From NCBI GenBank assembly GCA_900467745.1, contig UBQW01000025.1, positions 148,790 through 212,789 of the forward strand: a DNA stretch of 64,000 nucleotides, given 5' to 3'. The stretch is from Hyphomicrobiales bacterium (GTDB taxonomy: Bacteria > Pseudomonadota > Alphaproteobacteria > Rhizobiales > Rhizobiaceae). Under the pieces are notes generated by a model. It ran no database searches, was not told where the DNA came from, and saw nothing but the letters and a program-made list of their open reading frames with translations. Every line of letters begins with the position of its first letter. Position 1 is the first letter of the stretch. Positions 7,705 through 16,441 of the stretch are shown piece after piece. The position numbers and the translations under genes were made by a program.

Positions 7705-9285
7705 ATGGAACTAGACATTGTCGACTTATCGCGTTTTCAATTCGCGCTGACAGCGCTCTACCACTTCCTCTTCGTACCACTGACGCTCGGCCTCGCCGTG
7801 CTGCTCGCCATCATGGAGACCGTCTACGTCATGACAGGTCGCCAGATCTGGCGGCAGATGACGAAGTTCTGGGGCGTGCTCTTCGGCATCAACTTCGCCA
7901 TCGGCGTCGCCACCGGCATCGTCATGGAATTCCAGTTCGGCATGAACTGGAGCTACTACAGCTACTACGTCGGCGACATCTTCGGCGCACCCCTTGCGAT
8001 CGAAGGGCTGATGGCCTTCTTCCTCGAAGCCACCTTCGTCGGCCTGTTCTTCTTCGGCTGGGACAAGCTGTCCAAGGTCGGTCACCTCGTGGCGACATGG
8101 TGCGTGGCGCTGGGATCGAACTTCTCCGCGCTCTGGATTCTCGTCGCCAATGGCTGGATGCAGAACCCGGTCGGATCGGCGCTCAACCCGCAGACCATGC
8201 GCATGGAAGTGACGAGCTTCTTCGACGTGGTCTTCAATCCGGTCGCCCAGGCGAAATTCGTCCACACCGTCTCGGCCGGCTACGTCTGTGCCTCCATCTT
8301 CGTGCTCGGCGTCTCGGCCTGGTATCTGCTCAAGGGCCGGCACATCGAGCTCGCCAAGCGCTCGATGACGGTCGCCGCCTCCTTCGGCCTGGCTTCCGCG
8401 CTCTCGGTTGTCGTGCTCGGTGACGAAAGCGGCTATCTCGCAACCGAAAACCAGAAGATGAAGCTGGCCGCCATCGAGGCCATGTGGGAAACGGAGCCGG
8501 CACCGGCCCCCTTCACCGCCATCGGCTTTCCTGATCAACAGGCACGCGAGACCCACTTCGCCGTCCATATCCCCTGGGTCATGGGCCTGATCGGCACCCG
8601 CTCGCTGGATACCGTCATTCCCGGGATCAATGAGCTCGAGGAACACGCAAAGACCCGCATCCGCGAGGGCATCAAGGCCTATGACGCGCTGATGCAAATC
8701 CGCGCCGCCGGCTCGCCCGAAAAGATCACGGCGGAAACCAAAAGCGCCTTCGAGGATCTCGGCCATCAGCTCGGCTATGCCCTTCTCCTGAAGCGCTATG
8801 TCGACGATCCCCGCACCGCGACCGATCAACAGATCGACCAGGCCGCCCGCGACACCATCCCGCATGTGCCGACCCTCTTCTGGTCGTTCCGCATCATGGT
8901 CGGGCTCGGCGTGTTCTTCATCGTGCTGACGGCGACCTTCTTCTGGCTCTCCGCCCGCCGCCGCCTCGACGCTCATCCCTGGCTGCTGCGCGTCGCCGTC
9001 CTGGCGATCCCGCTGCCCTTCATCGCCATCGAGTTCGGCTGGGTGGTTGCGGAGGTCGGACGCCAGCCCTGGATCATCGAAGGCGTGCTGCCGACGGCCG
9101 CCGCCGTCTCCAGTCTCGGCGCCAGCACCGTACTGCTGACCATTCTCGGCTTCGCGGCGCTCTACACGGTGCTCATCATCATCGAGATGACGCTGATGGT
9201 GAAGGCCATCAAGAAGGGCCCGGAACCGGACAACGAGCCGGAAGCCGAGCTGATTTCCGAAACCCTCGTTCCTGCCGCGGAGTGA
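7705..9285 (+). CDS. cydA: Cytochrome bd ubiquinol oxidase subunit I
   Basis: The haem-bearing subunit of the high-affinity terminal quinol oxidase in the inner membrane, 526 residues and multi-spanning. Visible family marks: axial His20 (YHFLFVPLT), a second His in KFVHTVSAGY, the Met in WSFRIMVG, the acidic pair in the EFQFGMNWSYY / IEGLMAFFLEA helices, and the GRQPW motif after the quinol-binding loop. The ATG at 7705 (MELDIVDL) follows GGGAGAAAG, so an upstream in-frame start at 7639 is not used. It is part of the cyd operon. Confidence 0.95.
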   Translation: MELDIVDLSRFQFALTALYHFLFVPLTLGLAVLLAIMETVYVMTGRQIWRQMTKFWGVLFGINFAIGVATGIVMEFQFGMNWSYYSYYVGDIFGAPLAIEGLMAFFLEATFVGLFFFGWDKLSKVGHLVATWCVALGSNFSALWILVANGWMQNPVGSALNPQTMRMEVTSFFDVVFNPVAQAKFVHTVSAGYVCASIFVLGVSAWYLLKGRHIELAKRSMTVAASFGLASALSVVVLGDESGYLATENQKMKLAAIEAMWETEPAPAPFTAIGFPDQQARETHFAVHIPWVMGLIGTRSLDTVIPGINELEEHAKTRIREGIKAYDALMQIRAAGSPEKITAETKSAFEDLGHQLGYALLLKRYVDDPRTATDQQIDQAARDTIPHVPTLFWSFRIMVGLGVFFIVLTATFFWLSARRRLDAHPWLLRVAVLAIPLPFIAIEFGWVVAEVGRQPWIIEGVLPTAAAVSSLGASTVLLTILGFAALYTVLIIIEMTLMVKAIKKGPEPDNEPEAELISETLVPAAE

Positions 9286-9291
9286 TTGATC

Positions 9292-10446
9292 ATGATCCTG
9301 CACGAACTCATCGACTATGAAACCCTGCGCCTCATCTGGTGGCTGCTCCTCGGCGTCCTCCTCATCGGCTTCGCCGCCACCGATGGCTTCGACCTCGGCG
9401 TCGGCATGCTGCTCCCCTTCGTCGCCAAGACGGATACGGAGCGGCGCGTCGCCATCAACACGATCGGCCCGGTCTGGGAAGGAAACCAAGTCTGGCTGAT
9501 CCTCGGCGGTGGAGCCGTCTTCGCCGCCTGGCCGCCGCTCTATGCGGTATCCTTCTCCGGCTTCTATCTGGCGATGTTCGCCATCCTGCTGGCGCTCATC
9601 CTGCGGCCGGTCGCCTTCAAGTACCGCTCGAAGCGCGAGAGCGCCCGCTGGCGTGGCAATTGGGATCTCGCGCTCTTCATCGGCGGCTTCGTTCCGTCGC
9701 TGATCTTCGGCGTCGCCGTCGGCAACGTGCTGCAGGGCGTGCCCTTCCGCTTCGATCCGGCCGACATGCGCATCTTCTACGAGGGTTCGTTCATCGGCCT
9801 GCTCAACCCCTATGCCCTGCTCTGTGGTCTTTTGTCCGTTGCGATGCTCAGCATGCACGGCGCCGCCTGGCTGGTGCTGAAGTCGAGCGGACCGGTGGCG
9901 GAGCGCGCGCGTGGCTATGGCAGCATCGCCGCCATCCTCGTCATCGTGCTCTTCGCGCTCGGCGGCGTTTTCCTGGCGCTTGGTGTCAACGGCTACACGA
10001 TCTCGAGCGCCGTCGTCACCGACGGCCCCTCGAACCCGCTTCTGAAGACGGCGGCGCATGAGGGCTCTTGGCTCGCCAATTACGGCACCTACCCCTGGAT
10101 GATGATTGCCCCGGTCGCCGGCTTCGCCGGTACCGTCGCCACCCTGATCGCTATCCGCGCCAGGCTGGAGGTCGGCACGCTGCTTTTCAGCAAGCTGTCG
10201 ATCTTCGGCATCATCTCGACCGTCGGCGTCTCGATGTTCCCCTTCATCCTGCCCTCCTCGCTCGATCCGAAGTCGAGCCTGACGGTCTGGGATGCATCAT
10301 CGAGCCACCTGACGCTGTTTATCATGCTCGTCGTCACTTTGATCTTCCTACCGATCATCCTCGCCTACACGGCCTGGGTCTACAAAGTGCTGTGGGGCAA
10401 GGTCGACGAGAAGCAGATCACCGACAAAAGCGGTCACGCATACTGA
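9292..10446 (+). CDS. cydB: Cytochrome bd ubiquinol oxidase subunit II
   Basis: Membrane subunit of cytochrome bd, 384 residues and about eight or nine helices, with the conserved [10 protein letters not shown] and [10 protein letters not shown] segments near the N-terminus. The frame allows a TTG immediately after the cydA stop (9286), but the ATG at 9292 with CGGAG upstream is the better start. It is followed after 12 bp by cydX. Confidence 0.95.
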   Translation: MILHELIDYETLRLIWWLLLGVLLIGFAATDGFDLGVGMLLPFVAKTDTERRVAINTIGPVWEGNQVWLILGGGAVFAAWPPLYAVSFSGFYLAMFAILLALILRPVAFKYRSKRESARWRGNWDLALFIGGFVPSLIFGVAVGNVLQGVPFRFDPADMRIFYEGSFIGLLNPYALLCGLLSVAMLSMHGAAWLVLKSSGPVAERARGYGSIAAILVIVLFALGGVFLALGVNGYTISSAVVTDGPSNPLLKTAAHEGSWLANYGTYPWMMIAPVAGFAGTVATLIAIRARLEVGTLLFSKLSIFGIISTVGVSMFPFILPSSLDPKSSLTVWDASSSHLTLFIMLVVTLIFLPIILAYTAWVYKVLWGKVDEKQITDKSGHAY

Positions 10447-10458
10447 AGGAGAAGTAGG

Positions 10459-10569
10459 ATGTGGTATTTCGCATGGATCCTTGGCCTGCCGCTCGCGGCC
10501 GCCTTCGCCGTCCTCAACGCCATGTGGTACGAACTGATCGACGATGAAGCCAAGAAGAAGAAGTCCTGA
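10459..10569 (+). CDS. cydX: Cytochrome bd small subunit CydX
   Basis: A 36-residue single-pass membrane protein beginning MWYFAWILG and ending in a charged tail with four lysines and a serine. The N-terminal MWYF-W-LG signature and one hydrophobic helix are diagnostic of the CydX/YbgT family, which stabilises the haem site of cytochrome bd. The start codon is preceded by AAGGAGAAGTAGG. It lies 12 bp after cydB and 15 bp before the operon terminator, so the operon ends here. Confidence 0.93.
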   Translation: MWYFAWILGLPLAAAFAVLNAMWYELIDDEAKKKKS

Positions 10570-10584
10570 GTGACAGGATAACAA

Positions 10585-10617
10585 AAGAGGCTGCGCTCAA
10601 TCCGGGCGCAGCCTCTT
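10585..10617 (+). terminator. Terminator of the cyd operon
   Basis: A 12-bp perfect stem, AAGAGGCTGCGC with GCGCAGCCTCTT and a 9-nt loop. The run of T after it is weak (CTCGTT). It lies between cydX and the convergent msrC stop and may work in both directions. Confidence 0.85.
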
Positions 10618-10641
10618 CTCGTTCAAGCAATGAAATTGACG

Positions 10642-11130
10642 TCAGTAGCTCGCCGCAATGAAGATATCGGCCAGCGCCTCGATCCCGGCCTGATCATCCG
10701 CATCGAACCGCGAAGGGATCGGGCTGTCGAGATCGATGACGCCGAGGATCTCGCCATTGTGGCTGAGCGGCACGACAAGCTCCGAGCGCGAGGCCGCGTC
10801 GCAGGCGATATGGCCGGGAAAGGCATGGACGTCCTCGACCAGGATCGACTGGCCCTTTTCGACCGCCGTCCCGCAGACCCCGCGCCCGACCGCGATCCGC
10901 ACGCAGGCGGTGCGCCCCTGGAACGGCCCGAGCACCAGCTCGTCCGTCGATTTCAGGAAATAGAAACCGGCCCAGTTGAGCTCCGGCATCATCTCGAACA
11001 TCAGCGCCGATGTGTTGGCCGCGTTGGCGATCACATCGCGCTCGCCGTGCAGCAGCCCGGTCAGCTGCTGCGCGAGCTCGCGATAGAATTCCTTCTTGTC
11101 GGCCTGATCGATCTTCGCCGTTTGAAACAT
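10642..11130 (-). CDS. msrC: Free methionine-(R)-sulfoxide reductase, GAF type
   Basis: A single GAF-domain enzyme of 162 residues that reduces free methionine-R-sulfoxide in the cytoplasm. The three cysteines expected for fRMsr are present at residues 76 (GRTAC), 86 (GRGVCG) and 110 (HIACD). The length fits the family. It is convergent with the cyd operon and stands alone, with no second msr gene nearby. The cysteine pattern separates it from GAF sensor domains. Confidence 0.88.
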   Translation of the reverse strand: MFQTAKIDQADKKEFYRELAQQLTGLLHGERDVIANAANTSALMFEMMPELNWAGFYFLKSTDELVLGPFQGRTACVRIAVGRGVCGTAVEKGQSILVEDVHAFPGHIACDAASRSELVVPLSHNGEILGVIDLDSPIPSRFDADDQAGIEALADIFIAASY

Positions 11131-11516
11131 GTCCGTTCACCTTCCAGCAGTGCGTTGCACTTGTTGAGGCCTGATATAGCGATCCGCCCGTCACTTGCCA
11201 ATTCGCCGCCGTGCAGCCTTCGCCCGCAATCACTGAGCGAATTCACGCCGGCTCCTTTTAAATTCACAGGGGATTGAAGGAAGCGATCTTGTCCGGCGGC
11301 GATCGGGCCATATGTCCATAATATGTCGGTCGGATATCCGACGCTGGCGGCCGCCGGCGGCGTCCGGTCGACGAATGCAGACGCGAAAAGGCCGTGCTCG
11401 CGCACGTCTGCCTGCCATCGAACCCGCAAGGCGATGGCATCGCGCGATCGTCGGCGCAGTTTTTGGCCGGCAACGATAGAACCATCCATTTTCAGTTTCA
11501 GTTCGAGGTAAAGGCA
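11131..11516. other. 386-bp intergenic region
   Basis: No gene is supported here. A 12-bp perfect palindrome, TCGGATATCCGA, lies at 11330-11341, followed by a stretch rich in GGCCGGCGGCG. Promoters for msrC (minus strand) and the 86-aa gene (plus strand) must lie here, but I cannot place them with confidence. Confidence 0.4.
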
Positions 11517-11777
11517 ATGACACCGGAAGACAGACAGGCAGTTTTCAGCCACCGCGAGATTGCCGCAGTCATTAAAGGAATAACGCTCGACGATGGCACC
11601 GACGCGCCGATCACAGGCAAGTCGCTGGGCGAGGCCATCCTCTTCGTATCCGAGGAAGCGTCCACCAATGCATCAAGCGCGCATGTGATCTACGGCGCCA
11701 ACGAATCGCTGAGCTACACCGATTGCCTCAGCATCTACCGCGACTACGGCCCGGCGCTCAGACGCGGCACCAACTGA
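11517..11777 (+). CDS. Small hypothetical protein, 86 aa
   Basis: Not recognised. The chosen ATG at 11517 (MTPEDRQAVF) has AGGTAAAGG just upstream; the open frame extends further up without a ribosome-binding site. The protein is hydrophilic with no signal peptide or membrane helix, and carries one cysteine (TDCLSIYRDYG). Composition is similar to neighbouring genes. It stands alone between msrC and the exporter gene; a GC-rich hairpin (11810-11839, 10-bp arms, no T tract) follows it. Confidence 0.6.
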   Translation: MTPEDRQAVFSHREIAAVIKGITLDDGTDAPITGKSLGEAILFVSEEASTNASSAHVIYGANESLSYTDCLSIYRDYGPALRRGTN

Positions 11778-11970
11778 GCGGGTTCCATGGACGAAGCGTG
11801 GTGGCGGATCGCCGCCACGTCTGATGCGGCGTGGCGGCGCCATCACACCGCTTGCTTTAAAAGCGAAGCGGCTTTCTCGGCAATTGTGCAGGGCAGCATT
11901 CTGAACTATACCGCCTCGTCGGCAACGATGCCCCGGCGCCCGAAGCTCTCTTCAAATTGAAACTGCTCCC

Positions 11971-12921
11971 ATGACTGCTCCCCATTCGCCTGCGCGCGGC
12001 GTTCTCATCGCGTTTGCCGCCTATGCCGTATTCGCGTTCAGCGACGCTTCGATCAAGATCCTCCACGGCAGCATCCCGTCCTACGAGATCGCCTTCATCG
12101 GCGCCCTGTTCGGCACCGCCGCCCTGCCCTTCATCAAGGCCAAGGAAGACTCCTGGCTGGATGTCGTTCGCTCGACCAACCGCGCGCTCTGGCTCGTACG
12201 CTTCGTCTGCGGCGCGATCGGCGCGATCGCCTCGATCATCACCTTCACGCTGCTGCCCATGGCGGAAGCCTTCTGCCTGCTCTTCCTGCTGCCCTCCTTC
12301 GTCACCATCCTCTCCGTCATCTTCCTCAAGGAAGATGTGCGTTGGCAGCGCTGGGCGGCCGTTATCGTCGGCTTCCTCGGCGTTCTGGTGGTGCTGCGCC
12401 CCGGCTTCCGCGAACTCTCGGTCGGCCATCTCGCAGCCGCCATCGGCGGCCTGACGGCGGCGATCTCGATTGTTGTGCTCAGAAAGATGGGCCCGGCCGA
12501 AAAGCGCCTGTCGCTCTACGGCGCCGCCCTGCTCGGCACCATCATCGTCAGCGGCGTGCTGATGGCCTCGCAATTCGTCATGCCGACACCGCGCCAGTGG
12601 CTGTTCATCGCAAGCTACGGACTGCTCGGCGCCGCCGGCAACGTGCTCCTGATGACCGCAGCGCGTATCGCGCCCGCCAACCTCGTGGCGCCGCCGCAAT
12701 ACAGCCAGATGCTCTGGGCAATCGCCTTCGGCTACCTGATTTTCGACGACTCAGTCGATCTGCCGATGGCGGGCGGCATCTTGTTGATCATCTGCTCCGG
12801 CCTTCTGACGCTGGCGCGCGAACGCAAGCGCGGCACGCCGCTGCCGACATCCGTCGTCTCCTCCGACAGCCAAGCGCCGCTTGCAACCTCCGCTGCCGGC
12901 GAAAACGCGCCGAAGGTCTAA
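11971..12921 (+). CDS. DMT-family (EamA) transporter
   Basis: An inner-membrane protein of 316 residues with about ten helices in two EamA repeats. The first repeat begins at GVLIAFAAYAVFAFSDAS and the second after residue 150; the tail (roughly residues 290-316) is hydrophilic and serine-rich. Members export small metabolites or drugs, and the substrate cannot be read from sequence. The start has no strong ribosome-binding site. It ends at a strong shared terminator facing the convergent gene downstream. Confidence 0.82.
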   Translation: MTAPHSPARGVLIAFAAYAVFAFSDASIKILHGSIPSYEIAFIGALFGTAALPFIKAKEDSWLDVVRSTNRALWLVRFVCGAIGAIASIITFTLLPMAEAFCLLFLLPSFVTILSVIFLKEDVRWQRWAAVIVGFLGVLVVLRPGFRELSVGHLAAAIGGLTAAISIVVLRKMGPAEKRLSLYGAALLGTIIVSGVLMASQFVMPTPRQWLFIASYGLLGAAGNVLLMTAARIAPANLVAPPQYSQMLWAIAFGYLIFDDSVDLPMAGGILLIICSGLLTLARERKRGTPLPTSVVSSDSQAPLATSAAGENAPKV

Positions 12922-12956
12922 CCGCCGCGGCGGCAGCAGAAACATCACCCCAAAAC

Positions 12957-13000
12957 GAAACCACCCCTGTCCGCGTCTCCACGCAGGCAGGGGTGGTTTC
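12957..13000. terminator. Bidirectional terminator between convergent genes
   Basis: A 13-bp perfect stem GAAACCACCCCTG / CAGGGGTGGTTTC with an 18-nt loop. ATTTCAAA follows on the plus strand and CGTTTTGG on the minus strand. It sits between the DMT gene and the minus-strand proline-rich protein gene. Confidence 0.8.
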
Positions 13001-13025
13001 ATTTCAAACTATCGGAACCGGCCTA

Positions 13026-13421
13026 TCAGCGCAGGACCGGGCAACCGCGAACGTTACCGAAGGTGATCTCATCAGGCCCACGACGCGTGAAGCCCTGCAC
13101 GATCACCCGACGCGGCGTGATATCGACCACACGGGCACGGCGGAAGCCGTAATCCATCGCCTTGTCTTCAGCCAAACGCGGATCGCAACCACGCGGCCGG
13201 CCGCCATACGGCGGTGGCGGTGGCGGGCGGCCATAAACCGGCGGCGGTGGCGGCCGGCCGTAGCCTGGGGGCGGTGGTGGGCGCCCGTAGCCTGGAGGCG
13301 GTGGCGGACGACCGCCGTCTATATAGATGTCCACCTGAGCGGAGGCCGGAACCGTAGCGCCGGCAAGCGTGCCGGCGCCCAGAACCAGGGCAATCCCCGC
13401 CTTGGTCAGAAACTGCATCAT
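13026..13421 (-). CDS. Secreted protein with GRPPPPPGY repeats
   Basis: 131 residues from the ATG at 13421, which has GGAG 6 nt upstream. A signal peptide (KAGIALVLGAGTLAGATVPASAQ) ends near residue 29. Four tandem proline-rich units of about 8-9 residues (GRPPPPPGY and variants) follow. The C-terminal half has a single cysteine near the repeats and a domain with VVDITPRRV and a final NVRGCPVLR. This C-terminal domain recurs in the next gene upstream (13586-13906), so the two are paralogues. The function is not known; the repeats suggest an extended periplasmic or cell-envelope spacer. Confidence 0.7.
   Translation of the reverse strand: MMQFLTKAGIALVLGAGTLAGATVPASAQVDIYIDGGRPPPPPGYGRPPPPPGYGRPPPPPVYGRPPPPPPYGGRPRGCDPRLAEDKAMDYGFRRARVVDITPRRVIVQGFTRRGPDEITFGNVRGCPVLR
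13196..13312. repeat. Tandem repeat coding for proline-rich units
   Basis: Four imperfect copies of a roughly 24-27 bp unit, each coding GRPPPPPGY or a close variant, inside the secreted-protein gene. Copy number could vary between strains by slippage (inference). Confidence 0.7.
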
Positions 13422-13585
13422 CGAAATCTCCATATCACGCGGTCGCGACCGCGCTCCTTTTTCGATTCTCTCGGCCGGTCAGAAGACCGGCCCTCCCGGA
13501 TAAACGCATTGTTATGCGATTCGCACAAAGCAGGCTGAAAATGGCGCGGCCAAGGCGATGCAGTTCCTATTGCGGCTAGATCCGA

Positions 13586-13906
13586 CTAGCGACGAATCTC
13601 GGGGCAACCGCGAACATTCGCGAAGAACATCCGGTCCCAATGACCGCGATAGCCACGGCCGGAAACGACGACGCGGCGCGGCGTGATATCGGTAACGCGC
13701 GCATTGCGCAGACCGGCATAACGCGCCTTTTCGACAGCCCGGATCGGCGAGCATGCGCGCGGCGGAGCGGGGCGGTGATACTGAATCTCGACGACCGATG
13801 CACGCTCAGGGCTGGCGGCTGACGCAACCGAGAACGTCGCGGGAATGGACGCAATGGCAAGGATGGCGGCGAACGAAGCTTTGGCGATAAAATGGGTCAT
13901 GTTCAT
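13586..13906 (-). CDS. Secreted protein, paralogue of the proline-rich protein
   Basis: 106 residues with a signal peptide (about residues 1-30, ending SVASAAS). The mature part has a cysteine in RACSP, then ARVTDITPRRVVV and a C-terminal NVRGCPEIRR. Compared with the 13026-13421 protein, it shares the DITPRRV block, a following G-rich stretch, the F-NVRGCP end and the two cysteines, but lacks the proline repeats. Both are on the minus strand, 164 bp apart, so a tandem duplication is likely. The family is not recognised; the conserved cysteine pair may form a disulphide. Confidence 0.7.
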   Translation of the reverse strand: MNMTHFIAKASFAAILAIASIPATFSVASAASPERASVVEIQYHRPAPPRACSPIRAVEKARYAGLRNARVTDITPRRVVVSGRGYRGHWDRMFFANVRGCPEIRR

Positions 13907-14001
13907 GCTTTCATTTGTTATCGATGGTCTCCCTTGCGGGATTGGACAAACGATAAACGCCTGAAAATGAACGACGTTCGAACCACCCGTTCACATTTGG
14001 T

Positions 14002-14424
14002 TCAGTTGCCAAGATGCAGCACGACCTCGCGCCGGTGCGGAGTTTCGCGATGTTCGAACAGATAGATCCCCTGCCAGGTGCCAAGAACAAGCCGCCCGTC
14101 CATGATTGGAATCCCGATCGAGACCTGCGTCAGCGCCGCCTTGATATGGGCGGGCATGTCGTCCGGCCCCTCCATCGTGTGGACGATCCAGCGCATCGAC
14201 GGATCGGACGATGGCGGCACGAGGCGGCGAAAGAAACCGTTGAGATCGGTGCGCACATCCGGATCGGCATTCTCCTGAATGAGCAGCGAACAGGATGTGT
14301 GCCGCACGAAAACGGTAAGCAGTCCGGATTCGATATCGGCCGACCGCACGAAGGCAGCGATCTGATCGGTAAACTCATAAAGGCCCTGCCCGCGGGTTTG
14401 CAGGGTGAGAATCTTTTGTGGCAT
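14002..14424 (-). CDS. YjbQ-family protein (UPF0047)
   Basis: 140 residues from the ATG at 14424, which follows GGAGGTG. Family marks are the RHTSCSLLIQENADP segment and the C-terminal GTWQGIYLFEHR. YjbQ proteins are small homotrimeric metal-binding enzymes; some have weak thiamine-phosphate synthase activity and the physiological role is unsettled. It is the last gene of a run of minus-strand single genes and has no thiamine gene near it. Confidence 0.88.
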   Translation of the reverse strand: MPQKILTLQTRGQGLYEFTDQIAAFVRSADIESGLLTVFVRHTSCSLLIQENADPDVRTDLNGFFRRLVPPSSDPSMRWIVHTMEGPDDMPAHIKAALTQVSIGIPIMDGRLVLGTWQGIYLFEHRETPHRREVVLHLGN

Positions 14425-14503
14425 GGGGCACCTCCGGACAACGAAACTCCGCCCAGAGGTCGCGCGCACCCGCCGTCATGTCAATGCCGGTGATCGGTTC
14501 GCG

Positions 14504-14857
14504 TCAAAGCCAAAGCAGCGGAACGAAGCCGCCATAGATCATCCGCTTGCCATCGAAGATATCAAGGCATTCGGTGACTTGCAGTTCAGGATCCGCCATG
14601 ACCTTCGCATTGATCTCATCACGCTGCTCGCGCGAATCGTAAGTGATCCACGAGAACACCACGACTTCGTCATCGGTTGCCTGAACCGCACGCGGAAACG
14701 ACGTCAACTCGCCATAGGGCACGTCGTCCGCGACGCATTCGACATAATCCTTCGCGCCATGTGACTTCCAGACAGCGCCGGCCTTGGCCGAAAGCGCCTT
14801 GTATGCCTCGATATTCTTCTTCGGCACGGCAACGATAAAACCGTCGACATAGGACAT
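14504..14857 (-). CDS. DUF1428 family protein
   Basis: 117 residues beginning MSYVDGFIVAVPKKN, with MADPELQ and GGFVPL near the end, matching the DUF1428 (YbaA-like) ferredoxin-like fold family. The ATG is preceded by GGGAGAGAGACC. No biochemical function is established for the family. It lies between yjbQ and a LysR gene, and the LysR gene could regulate it (position only). Confidence 0.85.
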   Translation of the reverse strand: MSYVDGFIVAVPKKNIEAYKALSAKAGAVWKSHGAKDYVECVADDVPYGELTSFPRAVQATDDEVVVFSWITYDSREQRDEINAKVMADPELQVTECLDIFDGKRMIYGGFVPLLWL

Positions 14858-14982
14858 GGTCTCTCTCCCTTGAACGTTGGCATCGCTTCAAGGACGAACG
14901 AGGCGCACCCGAACCGACACCTCTTTCAAGATAGGCGCCATGTCTGCTGGACAAGATGTCCGGCACACGCAGAGGGACAGAC

Positions 14983-15948
14983 CTACGCTGTACCCGCGCG
15001 ATCGCCCTCGGCGGCAACGTTGAACGTTCGGAAGCGCTCGACGAGGAAATCGACAAGCGTGCGCACTGCCGTCGGCAAGCCGCGCGATGCCGTGAACACC
15101 AGATAGATGGTGGCCTGGGACATCTGATAGTCAGGCAGCAGGCGCACCAGCGTTCCGTGCCGCAGCCCTTCGGCGCAAACGATATCGGGAAGAAGCCCGA
15201 CGCCCACGCCAGCATGGATGGCTTCCAGAACGGCAGGCACGCTGCGACAGCTCATGCGCGGTCGATGCTCGTGCCTGTGCAGCGCACCATCGGGGCCGGT
15301 AAAATCCCAGACGTCGACCTCGCGCCACTCGGCCATGCCGCTTGTAAACGAAACGGTCGGCACACCTTCAAGCGATTCTATGCCCTCCCCCTTTGGCAGC
15401 CGCCCCGCCATATCCTTGTTGGCGACAAGGATGAGATCGACCTTGCTCAAGACGCGCATCGTCAGTTCGGCGTCGGACTCTTCGGTCAATTGCGCCCGGA
15501 TGGCGAGATCGAGTCGGTCGTTGATGATGTCGACCCGCTGGTCGGTGGCAAGAATCTGCAGCTGGATCTTGGGATGAAGCAGCAGAAACTCTGGAAAGAT
15601 CGCGCCGAGCGATCCCTCAAGCAGCCCCGTTGGAACGCTAAGCCTGATCGTCCCCTGCGGTTCACCGTTGACATCGGCAACGGCCTTGGTGGCGCGTTCC
15701 GCTTCACGGATCATGTTCTCGCAGTAAACATATAGTGATTGACCAATTTCGGTCACACGGAACCGGTGCACCGTTCTTTCGATCAAACGGACCCCCAGCC
15801 GATCTTCCAGCGCGTTGATGTGCCGGCTGAGTTTCGACTTCGGCAAACCCAGTACGCGCCCCGCCGCGGAGAAGCCGCCATAGCGCACAACCGCTGCAAA
15901 ATAAGCAAAATCGTTCATATCCGGGAAGATGGTCTCGGTCGCCGGCAT
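14983..15948 (-). CDS. LysR-family transcriptional regulator
   Basis: 321 residues with an N-terminal winged helix (FAAVVRYGGFSAAGRVLGLPKSKLSRHI, residues about 17-45) and a substrate-binding domain. The start has AAAAGGAATCCCTA upstream. Closest in style to the CrgA/DhcR-like LysR group by the LPKSKLSRHI helix (impression, not a search). A perfect 16-bp palindrome lies about 100 bp upstream. The target gene is unknown; DUF1428 downstream and ropA divergently upstream are the candidates. Confidence 0.88.
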   Translation of the reverse strand: MPATETIFPDMNDFAYFAAVVRYGGFSAAGRVLGLPKSKLSRHINALEDRLGVRLIERTVHRFRVTEIGQSLYVYCENMIREAERATKAVADVNGEPQGTIRLSVPTGLLEGSLGAIFPEFLLLHPKIQLQILATDQRVDIINDRLDLAIRAQLTEESDAELTMRVLSKVDLILVANKDMAGRLPKGEGIESLEGVPTVSFTSGMAEWREVDVWDFTGPDGALHRHEHRPRMSCRSVPAVLEAIHAGVGVGLLPDIVCAEGLRHGTLVRLLPDYQMSQATIYLVFTASRGLPTAVRTLVDFLVERFRTFNVAAEGDRAGTA

Positions 15949-16441
15949 TAGGGATTCCTTTTACAAAGGGATGCTAAAGTGCGACCCTCAGCAAGTCGCA
16001 TACGCCCCTTGTTCAAGGATGCCAACCGCCGCCTGAATAGTTTCGTTCCAAATTTGGAACATAGCGTTCCAGCGAACCCTCTTCAATTTGCTGCAGCGCC
16101 ACATTATCTCGCCGACATTGACGCCAATGTGTTTGCTTGGCGACCGCATCGTGCTCCACGGCACCCGAAATGGCTTTGATATCATGTTGCTCCGCAGCCG
16201 CCGGGGCACTGCGTCTATATGCCTAAGTATTTGATATTGTGGCAAATTCATCACAATTCAGACATAACAAGTTTCACAAACAACGATTTCCTCACCATCC
16301 GAATTGATAGATTTAATGAGTAATGAGAGAAGAGATTCAGCGGTTCGCTGATCCGCGTGCCGAAAGGCTGTTTACCGGAACGGTTGCCTATCACCTCCCA
16401 GTGTGTGGCGACGGTCTCTTCTAAAAGGAAATGGATTTCAA
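15949..16441. other. 493-bp region between lysR and ropA
   Basis: No protein gene supported. It holds a perfect 16-bp palindrome (16045-16060) and an inverted repeat ATTGTG-N10-CACAAT (16236-16257). An AT-rich stretch (about 16250-16335) probably contains the ropA promoter, followed by a leader of about 100 nt. The high-expression porin downstream fits a long regulated leader. Confidence 0.55.
16045..16060. promoter_or_regulatory. Perfect palindrome, candidate LysR operator
   Basis: GTTCCAAATTTGGAAC, a perfect 16-bp inverted repeat. It contains the T-N11-A dyad typical of LysR sites and lies 97 bp upstream of the divergent LysR start. A further GTTCC follows at 16066-16070. The regulator that binds it is inference. 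Confidence 0.5.

Noticed and set aside
7726-10059. A 777-codon open frame opposite cydA and cydB
   Set aside because: It is antisense to two genes with all family motifs; its composition is the D/G/R-rich pattern of a complementary frame.
13196-13312. Regularly spaced repeats that could look like a CRISPR array
   Set aside because: The units are in-frame proline-rich codons without spacers of unrelated sequence.
15979-16254. Short open frames between lysR and ropA
   Set aside because: No ribosome-binding sites and no gene-like codon pattern, and they cross the palindrome.
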